This document shows, piece after piece, positions 14,431 to 22,597 of a stretch of DNA of 29,420 nucleotides (positions are counted from its first letter, which is position 1; each line of letters starts with the position of its first letter). The DNA is from a virus. The stretch spans positions 1 through 29,420 of the IMG/VR virus record IMGVR_UViG_3300031524_000060; one strand, given 5' to 3'. The translations under genes were made by a program, and so were the position numbers. Below the pieces are notes generated by a model. It was not told the DNA's origin, did no database searches, and worked only from the letters and a program-made list of their open reading frames with translations.

Positions 14431-16894
14431 TGAGCACTTCCTTGATGTTGAGGTTTCCGTATTCGATTGCAGAAGGCAACCGACTGCTATCGTGTTCAAT
14501 CAAGTCACACGTCGCCCGTTGAAGGACTTCGGCCAGCACGTCGTGCGTCTCGTACATCTCCACGAAGGTCTCGCGGATGATGCCTTGGAAGCGCGCCGCT
14601 TGGCTTGGCAGACAACCGAAGCTGTCATGCACCAATGCGAACTGAGTGATACCTTCTCGAACTCCCGCAAGCACCGTGAGGAGCAAGTGGGCCGCATCGC
14701 AGGCGTGAACGAAGTTGGGAGCAGCCCCGTTCACGGCGCGTTTCTTGTCGATGTCCTTCTGGTGGCCGGTCGCGACGATGGGGCGATAAGGCACCCGAAC
14801 GCCGTGGTCGTGCATCCAGAGGCGCAACTGCTCAGTGGTGGACGCATGGTAGCGGTTGCTCCACGGCAGTCCCGTAGGTGTGACCCACTGGAGAGGCATC
14901 CCTGCGTGAGCCATTGCGGCAGCGCAGTCCTGCAAGAACTCCATGGCCGCCATAGCGCGCGGGGCGACTTTGGCGATGGCTTCGCTGGCGTGCTTGGCGA
15001 GGAAGGTCGAAGCGGCGCGATGCTCGCCCCACGTCTTACCGAAGGGATGGGCCTTGCGCTTCTTCTTCAGCACGTCACGCTTCAGCGGCTCCATGAGGTC
15101 GTCCATGTGCTGCTGCGCCAGCCCGAACTTCTTCGAGCCGTAGAACGTCGTCATGACGTTGCGCTTGAACAGCTTGCGCCAGTCACCGTCGTAAGCCAGC
15201 ACGAGCGCTGCCAGAGGGTCTGGTGAAGCAGCGATGGCTTCACGGGCCGCGCCGCCGACCTTCAGGTACACGTCGCGCGGCTCAGGGAGGTCCGTGAGGT
15301 TAACTTCGCAGCCTTCCTCCGCGCGTGTCATGGCGCTGAGATGTTGCAGACCAGAACACGAGCCGTCCCACGAGCACGGTAACGAACAGACGTACTCCGG
15401 CCCATAGCTCAGGGCCTTGGTAAGTTCGACGCAGGCCGCGAGGAACAGGAAGGGTTTGTCGGCCTTGGTCCAGAACTCCAAGCCCGTGTCGGAGAGAGGG
15501 CCGTTGTGCTCCCAATCCTGCATCGCGCAGTTCTGGATCGCCGTGATGTTGTCGTCGGTCCATTTGATCCGTTCCTCGTAGGACTTCTTCGATACCTTTT
15601 CGAAGTCGCCGCAGTTCGCCACATGGACCTTGAGCCATGCGATGCCCTCCTCCCCGATGGCTTCACCATCCTTGAAAAGGAACAACGCACGCACGCGGTC
15701 TTCGCGCTGGAAGTTGAAGTTGGTCATCGGGTACTCACGCCCGCGCCAGTCGAGATTGTGAGGGATGTAGAACTGCGGACGCTCAGCGAGAGCGTCAGCG
15801 GTCTCCATGTCCTCGACGTAGCGCAGCCGGTCAGCCGCGAGCGTCCGGTTCTCCTTCTTGATTTCCGAGCGCTCTTGCCTCGCCAGCTTCTTCTCGTCCT
15901 CGTCCAGTTCTTCCCAAGGCTTCTCAAGCGCTGGAAGCTCGACGTTGGTCGCAGGCGGAAGGCCCTCGACCTCGATGCCGCGCCGCTGGCACTCCTTGAT
16001 GACGTTGAGGATGGTGGTGTTGATCCTCCATCCCGTCGCTTGCACAGCATTCAGCGCGTCGAGCGCTGGCTGCATCTGCCCGTTCCTGATCGCCGCCTTG
16101 ATCGCTGCGATGGTTTCACGGTGCCGCGTGCGTACCAGAGCGCTGAGCTTCTGCGCCACAGGGTCGATAGGTCCGCCCTTGTTGAAGTCGGTCCACGGTA
16201 CAGGGGGCTGCACGGTCGGCAGGAACACAGGGTTCGCCTTGATGAACTGCTGCATCGCCCGCTGAGCGAGGTCACAGGCCCCGTCGAGGATGTTGAGATG
16301 GCGAACGTCGCCGCGCATCTCGCTCTCGAACAGGTCGGGCAGCGTCTCCAGCAAAATGTCCTGCACGAAATTGCCGACCGCCACGAGTTGCGTGGGCTTC
16401 CACTGGTTGACGAACGAGAAGCCCTCCTTCTTCGCCGTCGAGCGCGCGGACTGCACACGGTACTTCAGGTTCCCGTGCTTCTCCTTGACCCACTTCTCGA
16501 TCTTCTCCGCCAGCTTCTCATCGTGGTTGCGGAGGTCGTGGGCGAACAGTTCGTGGTTCAAGGCGCGGCCCGTGCGCTCACAGATCGGCACGAATGGCAG
16601 ATCGGCCATCACGCCGTCGAGGGCGTTGTTGATGGCGACCAGCGCAATGATCTGCGGCGGGATGCACTTCAGCAGCCTGTGAACGGCCTCGTCCCAGACC
16701 TTCGTGGGCTTGACAGGCTCATCCAGCTTGGCAGCAATGGCGTCCGAAAGGCGCTCGTAACAAGTCTGCGCTATGTGAAGCGCTTCTTCAGTGGCCCCAT
16801 AGCCAAAGTTCTTGGCCGTGCGGTTTTGTAGCTTCAGGAAGCGGTCTTGGGCAGCTTCGAGTTCGGCGGAGGTCGTCGAGGTCATGAGGTTCAT
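14408..16894 (-). CDS. Single-subunit DNA-dependent RNA polymerase, T7-like
   Basis: 828 residues (T7 has 883). Catalytic motifs are intact: motif A WDGSCSGLQHLSAM (Asp510, equivalent to T7 Asp537), motif B KRNVMTTFYGS (Lys577 and Tyr585, equivalent to Lys631 and Tyr639), motif C LVHDSFG with the second catalytic Asp, and the C-terminal foot ...YAFA, like the FAFA end of T7. It transcribes middle and late phage genes from phage-specific promoters, which could not be identified here. It is the first gene of the long - strand operon, 232 bp from the + strand zinc-ribbon gene; this gap should contain the host-recognised early promoter. Presence in a prophage implies tight control, since expression would be lethal. 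Confidence 0.97.
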   Translation of the reverse strand: MNLMTSTTSAELEAAQDRFLKLQNRTAKNFGYGATEEALHIAQTCYERLSDAIAAKLDEPVKPTKVWDEAVHRLLKCIPPQIIALVAINNALDGVMADLPFVPICERTGRALNHELFAHDLRNHDEKLAEKIEKWVKEKHGNLKYRVQSARSTAKKEGFSFVNQWKPTQLVAVGNFVQDILLETLPDLFESEMRGDVRHLNILDGACDLAQRAMQQFIKANPVFLPTVQPPVPWTDFNKGGPIDPVAQKLSALVRTRHRETIAAIKAAIRNGQMQPALDALNAVQATGWRINTTILNVIKECQRRGIEVEGLPPATNVELPALEKPWEELDEDEKKLARQERSEIKKENRTLAADRLRYVEDMETADALAERPQFYIPHNLDWRGREYPMTNFNFQREDRVRALFLFKDGEAIGEEGIAWLKVHVANCGDFEKVSKKSYEERIKWTDDNITAIQNCAMQDWEHNGPLSDTGLEFWTKADKPFLFLAACVELTKALSYGPEYVCSLPCSWDGSCSGLQHLSAMTRAEEGCEVNLTDLPEPRDVYLKVGGAAREAIAASPDPLAALVLAYDGDWRKLFKRNVMTTFYGSKKFGLAQQHMDDLMEPLKRDVLKKKRKAHPFGKTWGEHRAASTFLAKHASEAIAKVAPRAMAAMEFLQDCAAAMAHAGMPLQWVTPTGLPWSNRYHASTTEQLRLWMHDHGVRVPYRPIVATGHQKDIDKKRAVNGAAPNFVHACDAAHLLLTVLAGVREGITQFALVHDSFGCLPSQAARFQGIIRETFVEMYETHDVLAEVLQRATCDLIEHDSSRLPSAIEYGNLNIKEVLNAKYAFA

Positions 16895-17126
16895 CCAGAT
16901 CGCTTTCGTGCGTAGGAAGTCGGTTGAAGAGCTAAGTGATTGGACAGTCTGAATGAAATCGCGTTTAGAGTGCTTCTACAGACTGAGTGCAGGTGTGTTT
17001 AATCTGATTTGCGGGGACTACGCAAGCGGACACTCTTAATTCCCGTGCGAATTAAGTAGCGGGTCCGTGTGATTTTGGCAGCCGGAAGGGGTGGAAAACG
17101 TACCCGCCGGGGCGCATATTTACGAA
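16895..17126. promoter_or_regulatory. Control region upstream of the phage RNA polymerase
   Basis: This 232-bp AT-richer gap separates divergently oriented genes. It contains a perfect palindrome, CTTAATTC-6 bp-GAATTAAG (17035-17056), and an inverted pair CAGTCTG (16945-16951) and CAGACTG (16979-16985). No strong sigma70 consensus was found by eye. The palindrome is a natural candidate operator for keeping the polymerase off in the lysogen, but no repressor gene is visible in the window. Confidence 0.45.
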
Positions 17127-17321
17127 ATGCAGCGCGACCAATGGACTGAGTTTTTGATTTGTCCAGTTTGCCGAAATACAGGTAAAGCCCTGCTTTCGGC
17201 GACCGAGAGGTTTTCGTGGGATTCTCGGATTGATCACCTTCCGGTCGGCTTTAAAAGTGGCAACATACAAAGCGGCGGCAACTTCTACTGTGTGTCGTGC
17301 AACAGCCCGGTGGAACCATGA
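17127..17321 (+). CDS. Small zinc-ribbon-like protein
   Basis: 64 residues from ATG 17127 (MQRDQWTEFLICPVC); GTG 17091 would add 12 residues. Two Cys pairs, CPVC near residue 12 and CVSC near residue 58, frame a core with FSWDSRIDHLPVGF, suggesting one zinc-binding ribbon. Similar small proteins of unknown function occur in Rhizobiales genomes. It is the only + strand gene in the right part of the prophage, between the divergently transcribed polymerase and the convergent integrase, so it is probably cargo or an early regulator. Confidence 0.5.
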   Translation: MQRDQWTEFLICPVCRNTGKALLSATERFSWDSRIDHLPVGFKSGNIQSGGNFYCVSCNSPVEP

Positions 17322-17377
17322 CCCCCCAAACACTGGCGACGAAGACCGCATCCGAATTGCGGAACGTCTCGTGAGCG

Positions 17378-18670
17378 TCAGAGCGCCTTGAGGACTTCCC
17401 GGCTGTAGTCTAGCCGCTCGATGGCGGCGCGGAGGTTCACGCGCTGGCCCTGCGAGTAATGGCCGTAGGTCATGCTCTCTCGCTTGTGGCCCACGAGGAG
17501 CTTGACGGTGCTCTCTGGAACCTCAGCGCCCTCCATGTGGTCGATGAAGGTGTTCCGCAGGGCGTGGAAGTCCTCGCCTGCCCCATCGACGCCCACGGCC
17601 AGCCGGTAGCGCCCATACGCCTTCGAGACGTACCACGAGCGCTTGTCGTCAGGCCCACCAGCCTCCAGTCCCTCGAACAGGAACTCCCCAGCGCCCTTCA
17701 GGCGGCGCTCGACGAGCGGCACCATCGCCCCGTGCAACGGGACCTCGCGCTTCGCCGCGTCCGTCTTGCCGCCCTCAATCTCCAGCCAGTAGCCGTCCGC
17801 GCGCTTGTGGACGCCCTTGCGCTTGAGCGCACAAAGCTCCTCCAGCCGCGCGCCAGTGAACAGGGCGAGGCGCAAGAGGTCGTGCAGCGCGCTTCGGAAC
17901 TTCTCCGTCGCGTAGCTCCCGCTGAGGAGCTTCACTATCTGCTCGTCGCTCAGGCCCTTGCGGAACTTCACGCCTGACTTCTTCCCGAGCTTGTGGCGGA
18001 GCCATACGTTGTCCTGAGCGTGGCCCTTGGCTTCGAGCCACTGCCAGAACTGCGAGAGCGAGGACAGATGACGCTTGACCGTCCTGCGGGCCAGCCCTGA
18101 GTTCGCCAGTAGCTCGCTGACGTACTCTCCAGCCCTCTTGCGCGGCGTGTCCTCGACGGTAGCGAACTCGCCTGCCCATCCGAGGAAGCGCTTCACGGTG
18201 CTCGCGTGTTGCACCTTCGTTTGCTCCGCAACCTCGACCTCCGAAATCCATGTCGCGTAATGGTCCCGCAGGATCGTCCCCTGCCCCGTGGCGACCTTGT
18301 AGACGCCCTGAGCAAGCTCCCTGTCCTTCTCAGCCAGTTGACGGGAGAGCGCCAAAACTTGATCCCGAAGCTCCCCAAAGATGATGCTATCCTCACCATC
18401 GTCACGGCGCGCAGCGTCGAGAGCGGTCTTCCATTCGGAGGCGTCCCGCAGTGCCGCAGCTTTCGGGTTCGAATGTTGTTTCAGGTTCTCGATACGCCGC
18501 AGGAATTCCGCGACGTGGGGATGCTTCAGGCGGTTCGCCTCAGCGAGGCTGGAGGTCTTCAGGGACGCCTTGAAGCGGCGTGGGACCTCACCCTTCTTGA
18601 TGAGCGCCTTGGGCACGTTGACCACGACATGCCACGTCTGGTCCTTCTTAATCAGGTACTCGTTTGCCAT
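17378..18670 (-). CDS. int: Tyrosine integrase of the T7-like prophage
   Basis: 430 residues, start MANEYLIKKDQTWHVVVNVP, with an N-terminal beta region typical of phage integrases and a core-binding helical domain (about 130-225). The catalytic set is complete: Arg275 in TGARLEELCAL, Lys302 in GGKTDA, His369 and Arg372 in HALRN, His395 in VGHKRES and Tyr405 in GHYSQG. It recombines attP with the chromosomal site. It starts 89 bp from the 17-bp attachment repeat at 18760. It is transcribed in the same direction as the replication operon and upstream of the RNA polymerase, as reported for integrase-bearing T7-like phages. It shares little with the second integrase in the window beyond the active site. 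Confidence 0.93.
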   Translation of the reverse strand: MANEYLIKKDQTWHVVVNVPKALIKKGEVPRRFKASLKTSSLAEANRLKHPHVAEFLRRIENLKQHSNPKAAALRDASEWKTALDAARRDDGEDSIIFGELRDQVLALSRQLAEKDRELAQGVYKVATGQGTILRDHYATWISEVEVAEQTKVQHASTVKRFLGWAGEFATVEDTPRKRAGEYVSELLANSGLARRTVKRHLSSLSQFWQWLEAKGHAQDNVWLRHKLGKKSGVKFRKGLSDEQIVKLLSGSYATEKFRSALHDLLRLALFTGARLEELCALKRKGVHKRADGYWLEIEGGKTDAAKREVPLHGAMVPLVERRLKGAGEFLFEGLEAGGPDDKRSWYVSKAYGRYRLAVGVDGAGEDFHALRNTFIDHMEGAEVPESTVKLLVGHKRESMTYGHYSQGQRVNLRAAIERLDYSREVLKAL

Positions 18671-18674
18671 CGCC

Positions 18675-18697
18675 TGTCACCCCGGTCTGTCACCCCG
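18675..18697. repeat. Two direct repeats, 13-bp period, upstream of the prophage integrase
   Basis: TGTCACCCCG occurs at 18675-18684 and 18688-18697, just before the integrase start. The 13-bp period and closeness to the attachment core suggest integrase arm-type sites or an autoregulatory operator. Confidence 0.4.
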
Positions 18698-18712
18698 CTT
18701 AGGGGGGAGAAA

Positions 18713-18736
18713 CCCAATAATCAAGCCATTATTGGG
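18713..18736. terminator. Hairpin between integrase start and attachment core
   Basis: Perfect 9-bp arms CCCAATAAT (18713-18721) and ATTATTGGG (18728-18736) enclose a 6-nt loop and are followed by CTTT. It may be a terminator for transcripts approaching from the left or a structured part of attP. It lies 23 bp from the core repeat. Confidence 0.45.
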
Positions 18737-18759
18737 CTTTCGGGGTGTATTTACGGGGG

Positions 18760-18776
18760 TCCTAGTTCCCCAGCCA
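18760..18776. repeat. Attachment-site core: right end of the prophage, left end of element 2
   Basis: TCCTAGTTCCCCAGCCA matches the copy at 29303-29319 in all 17 bases. Read as a tRNA 3' end it gives T-stem strand CCTAG, acceptor strand TTCCCCA, discriminator G and CCA, which fits tRNA-Gln. The bases to its left do not form the rest of a tRNA, so this is the duplicated 3' end left by integration. Confidence 0.8.
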
Positions 18777-19127
18777 ACAACAAAACCTCGCCCAACACCT
18801 TGACCGTCAAAGCCTTTTCGACCGCGCCGGCAGTCTGAATTTGGCATTGTGGACCACACTTGTGGACCATTCAAGCGTCCGGGACTGCCGGTCGCCTGCG
18901 AGAGCTTCCAGTTTCGACCGACTGCCCCCCGGAGACGCGGATGTACGGATCAGCCCGCCGACCTCCACGTGCGGGCGTCTGGCGGGACGACAGGGCCATT
19001 CCGATAGCGGGTCCCGCCCGATTAGGGTTGAGCGGGATGGCGAGGCTCCCTGTCAAAGCGCCAACGCCTTCGCGGCGTCGCGCCGCCGGTCCGGCAGCCG
19101 CAGCGCGCCTTCCATTGCAATGCTAGA
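18777..19127. other. Left-end non-coding region of element 2
   Basis: No credible gene was found. The only clear signal is the motif GTGGACCACACTTGTGGACCA at 18849-18869, described separately. Short open frames on both strands here are GC-driven and lack ribosome-binding sites. Confidence 0.5.
18849..18870. repeat. Left arm-type motif of element 2
   Basis: GTGGACCA occurs twice with a 13-bp period (18849-18856 and 18862-18869). The whole block is an inverted copy, with 4 mismatches in 22 bp, of the right-end motif at 29209-29230. It lies 72 bp from the left core. This is a likely binding site for the element's integrase. Confidence 0.65.
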
Positions 19128-19313
19128 CTAGTGCTTGGGTTCCTCATCGTTGCTGAGCGGGAAGCCAAGGTTGCGCCAAAAAGCCATCAGACAAGCGTTG
19201 CACACTGGCTCGTTTAGCGGGAGTGTTTCCAAATTGGCCCGGAACGCGCCTCGCTCGCTTGCCCACATGCCAGAGCAGAGTGCACACCGCTCTTCAGTTG
19301 TAAAATCCGTCAT
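19128..19313 (-). CDS. Small Cys4 zinc-binding-like protein
   Basis: 61 residues starting MTDFTTEERCALCSGMWASE. Two Cys pairs, CALC (residues 10-13) and CNAC (about 38-41), are spaced like a small zinc finger. The C-terminus is short and acidic-basic (DEEPKH). It lies 36 bp downstream of the 304-aa zinc-ribbon gene on the same strand, probably in one transcript. Function unknown. Confidence 0.55.
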   Translation of the reverse strand: MTDFTTEERCALCSGMWASERGAFRANLETLPLNEPVCNACLMAFWRNLGFPLSNDEEPKH

Positions 19314-19349
19314 CGAAGCGTCTCGCTAGTGGGATTGCATCGCGAACGG

Positions 19350-20264
19350 TCAGAGTTCGAGGTAGCTGCGGAGTTGGTGCTCAATTTGATCGAAAGCACC
19401 CGATGGAATTACGCCGTTTTTGACCAATAGCGCTTCGTCACGACGACCTGCCGCCAATTCGCGTAACCCGCGTTCAGCATAGCCGCGGCACTCGGCGAGC
19501 TTGTTACACAAGCCACACAGTGTTGCCATTCCGACGTATGCCATAAGCTGATCTTTCGCCAGAGCGATGGCTGGCTCGAAAGTATCCGCCGCCAAAACAC
19601 AAGCGTCTTTAGCCGCGTCCCTTTGATTTGTTGCAAGAGCTTCCTGTAGCGAGGCGAGTGCTCGATTGCCCGTCTCGCAAAGGATTTGAGAAATTGCGGC
19701 GCGCACCACCTTCGGGGAACCGAAGTCGTCGTGATCGAGCACCTTATACCGGGCCACCAACCCAGCTTTCATAGACCGTAGGACGAAAGCCTCAAGCAGT
19801 ACCTTGTCGGTGATTCCGTCGAGAATTGCGTCTATAATTTTCGGTGAAATTTCGCTCCAAGGCGGAGTTCGCGCGAACCATTCTTGCCGCTCCTCACGAC
19901 TACCGTTGGCGTAGAAAGGCTTCGCGCGAGACGTTTTGTTGCCGAACAATCTGCTCAAAATAGATATTCCTGCCCCGGCGGCCGCAGCCTGTCGTTTTTT
20001 GTCGCGACCAATCCCGAGAATGCGTTTTGCCTCCAGAACAGCGGGACGCAGGTTTTCTTTGGTAGTCTGATCAAGCTGAGGTAACCGGCCGGCCGCAATG
20101 TCGCGCCCGATCTGCTCTAGCCTGGCGTGATCAAAATAGTGATCTGTAATCGCCAGCGACAACATTAGATCATCATCTGATTGAGGGTGCGCTCCGCAGC
20201 TCCCGCAGTTAGAAAACGCGCCCCGCTTGAGGTCTCCGCAATTAAAGCAAACGGCTTCCGTCAT
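19350..20264 (-). CDS. Zinc-ribbon protein of unknown function (cargo)
   Basis: 304 residues from ATG 20264, preceded by a strong GGGAGGGGGAG ribosome-binding site; an extension to 20420 is not supported. The N-terminus is a zinc ribbon, CFNCGDLK then CGSCGAHP (Cys6, Cys9 and two more near 20-23). A helical segment SDDDLMLSLAITDHYFDHAR follows, and the rest is mainly helical with TPR-like Ala/Leu repetition (ALASLQEALATNQRDAAKDA). Similar ribbon-plus-DDLMLSLA proteins occur as orphan genes in Rhizobiales. A sensing or effector role is possible, but no catalytic motif is visible. Confidence 0.7.
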   Translation of the reverse strand: MTEAVCFNCGDLKRGAFSNCGSCGAHPQSDDDLMLSLAITDHYFDHARLEQIGRDIAAGRLPQLDQTTKENLRPAVLEAKRILGIGRDKKRQAAAAGAGISILSRLFGNKTSRAKPFYANGSREERQEWFARTPPWSEISPKIIDAILDGITDKVLLEAFVLRSMKAGLVARYKVLDHDDFGSPKVVRAAISQILCETGNRALASLQEALATNQRDAAKDACVLAADTFEPAIALAKDQLMAYVGMATLCGLCNKLAECRGYAERGLRELAAGRRDEALLVKNGVIPSGAFDQIEHQLRSYLEL

Positions 20265-20300
20265 CGCTCCCCCTCCCTGCGCTCCGCCCCGCTCTCGGGT

Positions 20301-20330
20301 AGAATACGGACATTGAAGTCTGATGTTCAA
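20301..20330 (-). promoter_or_regulatory. Possible sigma70-type promoter for the zinc-ribbon gene
   Basis: On the - strand TTGAAC and TATTCT are separated by 18 bp, 36 bp upstream of the ATG at 20264. The fit to consensus is moderate (4 of 6 each). Confidence 0.4.
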
Positions 20331-20528
20331 TGGCTCCGTGCTGAAAGCTGGGCGGCGGCTTTCCGACTCAGACCGCAGCCAGCGGCTATGGCAGGCGACA
20401 GGGCCTCGCCAGTGACCCAAATGGGCTAGGCGATGGATCGGGACTTCTCCTGCCGTTCCGGCGTCCTACGGCCCGCTTCTGCCGACGTCAAGCATAGGCA
20501 ATTGCCCCAGCCCCGGCGGAGCGTTCTC

Positions 20529-22295
20529 TCAAGGGGCCTTCGGCCGCGGCAGGAGCGGGATTCCCCAGAGGTCGTACGTCGGAAGCAAATCCCAATCGTC
20601 GGGTGCGTCCGGAAGGACCGTCTCGGCGCGGCTGTTCCGGAGGCCTGCGGCCATCCGCAGAACGGCGAACATGCCCCCCCGGGCGAGCAGAGGATTTTTT
20701 TCGACCAGCACCCGTGCAGCGCGGGCGATCGTGATCCGATGCTCCGCTTGGGTGCTGCGCGCGCTCAGTCCGGATTGATGGCGCGCGTTCGCCCCCTGGA
20801 ATTCCTTCTCCTCGGCCTTGAGTGCGTGTCCGGACGCGGCCCGGGCACCCCGTGTCTTCAGGACCTCCCCCTGCAACTTGTGCAGCCGCGCTTCCAGCGT
20901 CGGCCTCTCCGGATCATGAGTTGGCCAGAAGAGGCGATACCAACTTGACCGCGGTTTGCCGTCGCTAAGCTTCCGAAGTACTTCGTCGGCCTGCGCCTCA
21001 AGCGCCCGCAGCCGCGCAGCATCTTCCTCGGCCTTCCGCCGGGCAGCGTGAAGCGATGCCGGCTCCGGAAGCCACGCCGTCCGGCTTGCCGCCAACGTCT
21101 CAGTTTCAATCACGTCGTCGAGATCTGACAGAGTTCGTTCCATTGGCGGCAAAGCTGCTCGCCGGGCCACTGCCAAGAGATCAAGCAGTGCACCTTGATG
21201 CCGGACACAGCCCGATGCGAGGGTCAGCCATTCGTGGTCGCCGCCGGTCCGTCCAGACGGGATTCCAGATTCTCCAGCCGGGCGCGAATCTGTTCGATCC
21301 CGCCGACCGTCTGGCGCAGCAGTTCGATGACCGTATCCATCGGGTGCGGTTGGTCCGGGCCGTCGCTGCTCGCCGCCAGCTTCGACACCGGCTCCATCTG
21401 CTCCGACAGCCGCTTGAGGAGAGAATACGTGGCTTGGTGGATCGTTCGTTTGGTCTGTTGATTGGCCTGCTGCATTGAATGCCATCCTCTCCGCTAGTGC
21501 GCTCTTCCGAAGCCTCGTCAATCGGGCGAGTGACCCGACGAGCGTGCCGTCCCCGACCGTCTCAACGACCGGGGCGTCGGTTCTGTCCCCCGTCCGCAGA
21601 CGCAGAACCATCATTGACAATCTCGCGTCGAAATCGCTTCGATCCGTCGCTGCTGACAGCGCGTCCGAAATCATCACCCGCAGACGCGGCAGGTCGAAGC
21701 CCTCCCGCTTGAGGCGCTGCTGCGCCATTTCGTCGAAGCTCTGCGAGTGAGCGGCGGGAGCAATATCGCGTAGCGCATTCGCTGTATCGGTAAGCCCCTC
21801 CCGGTCAAGCGCTGCAACCACGGCATCCGCGTGAGCACCGGCGACTACGTCGTGGCCCCACAGGACCTCGACCGTCCGCGCAAGCTTTTCGTGTCGCCTC
21901 CAGTCATGGCTTGACGACATGACCCCGCCCGTAAGCGGATCAATTTCCGGCGCGCACAGGTGGTAATGTTCTCTACATCCATCTTCGGTTGCGCGATCCT
22001 TCGTGTGCTTCCAGAGCGCAATGCGCCGCTTCGGATCAAAGCCAAATTCGGCCGCTAGGCGGTGCACAAGTTCCGCAAGCTGCTCGGTCGAAATCGGTTC
22101 GGCCGGCGAGATTATCCAGTGGCGAACAGCATATTCCCGACCGAACCGTAGGGCGTCGTTCCTTGCGTCTTCAAGATCAGCGACGTTACCGCAGACCAGT
22201 TCAACGGCGTCGTTGTCGTCGCCATTGGCAAGATGCTGCAGCGACCGTTTCAGCCCCTGGCCTCTCGCCTTGACGCGTTTTGATTTGATAATCAT
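20529..22295 (-). CDS. mobA: Relaxase (mobilization nuclease)
   Basis: 588 residues from the ATG that overlaps the MobC stop (ATGA). The N-terminus MIIKSKRVKARGQGLKRSL and the three-His metal site, His97 followed by His110 and His112 in HTKDRATEDGCREHYHL, are typical of plasmid relaxases of the MobA/VirD2 type. The nucleophilic Tyr was not pinned down. Residues about 270-380 are low-complexity (TAPDGYGHRTAAPDGRRDRT) and the C-terminal part is a long helical, coiled-coil-like region. The enzyme would nick oriT and pilot the strand through a helper secretion system. The gene symbol is by family only. Confidence 0.82.
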   Translation of the reverse strand: MIIKSKRVKARGQGLKRSLQHLANGDDNDAVELVCGNVADLEDARNDALRFGREYAVRHWIISPAEPISTEQLAELVHRLAAEFGFDPKRRIALWKHTKDRATEDGCREHYHLCAPEIDPLTGGVMSSSHDWRRHEKLARTVEVLWGHDVVAGAHADAVVAALDREGLTDTANALRDIAPAAHSQSFDEMAQQRLKREGFDLPRLRVMISDALSAATDRSDFDARLSMMVLRLRTGDRTDAPVVETVGDGTLVGSLARLTRLRKSALAERMAFNAAGQSTDQTNDPPSHVFSPQAAVGADGAGVEAGGEQRRPGPTAPDGYGHRTAAPDGRRDRTDSRPAGESGIPSGRTGGDHEWLTLASGCVRHQGALLDLLAVARRAALPPMERTLSDLDDVIETETLAASRTAWLPEPASLHAARRKAEEDAARLRALEAQADEVLRKLSDGKPRSSWYRLFWPTHDPERPTLEARLHKLQGEVLKTRGARAASGHALKAEEKEFQGANARHQSGLSARSTQAEHRITIARAARVLVEKNPLLARGGMFAVLRMAAGLRNSRAETVLPDAPDDWDLLPTYDLWGIPLLPRPKAP

Positions 22296-22597
22296 CTGAT
22301 GTTCGCGAGATGTCGCGCGGCGATCGCGCGCAAGTCCTCGGCCGTTTCCTTCACGCACGCAGCGATCACCGCCGGGTCCGCGTCCGGAGCCTCCACCAAC
22401 GTCGCCAGCCTATTGGCCGCCGTCCGGACAAGCACCAAGTCCGACAGCATAGGGCGCGAGGTGATCCGTCCTGAAGCTGCTGCGCGGCCCGCGCGCCGCA
22501 ATAATTCTGAGACCGTCGTGCCGGCCCTCGCAGCGGCATCGGCGATCAACCTCTTGTCCGCAGCGGCAACCCGAAACTTGATCAACCCGCCTTGCAT
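22292..22597 (-). CDS. mobC: MobC-like relaxosome accessory protein
   Basis: 101 residues starting MQGGLIKFRVAAADKRLIAD. A ribbon-helix-helix N-terminus (IKFRVAAADKRLIADAAARA then TVSELLRRAGR) is followed by a helical domain with AANRLATLVEAPDADP and CVKETAEDLRAI, the usual MobC arrangement. These proteins bind oriT and help the relaxase melt the nick region. AAGGCGAGC precedes the ATG, and its stop is coupled to the relaxase start. An in-frame extension to 22747 runs through the putative oriT hairpins and is not used. Confidence 0.82.
   Translation of the reverse strand: MQGGLIKFRVAAADKRLIADAAARAGTTVSELLRRAGRAAASGRITSRPMLSDLVLVRTAANRLATLVEAPDADPAVIAACVKETAEDLRAIAARHLANIR

Larger units (their letters stand above)
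1..18776. mobile_element. T7-like (autographivirus-type) prophage, right part, left end outside window
   Basis: The block carries the hallmark T7 set: single-subunit RNA polymerase, family A DNA polymerase, primase-helicase, 5'-3' exonuclease, endonuclease I and a ssDNA-binding protein, plus tail and lysis genes and a tyrosine integrase. Its right border is the 17-bp attachment repeat at 18760-18776, 89 bp upstream of the integrase start. The head, terminase and most tail genes and the left attachment site must lie to the left of the window. All recognised replication and lysis genes look intact, so an active or recently active prophage is possible. That cannot be judged without the missing half. 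Confidence 0.88.

Noticed and set aside
15506-16831. 441-residue + strand open frame
   Set aside because: It is antisense to the T7-like RNA polymerase gene and explained by codon bias in that gene.
18860-19126. 88-residue + strand open frame at the left end of element 2
   Set aside because: Its composition is GC-driven Arg/Pro/Ala, it lacks a ribosome-binding site and it begins within the arm motif.
21474-21750. Small + strand frames inside the relaxase gene
   Set aside because: They are antisense to the relaxase low-complexity linker and have no supporting signals.
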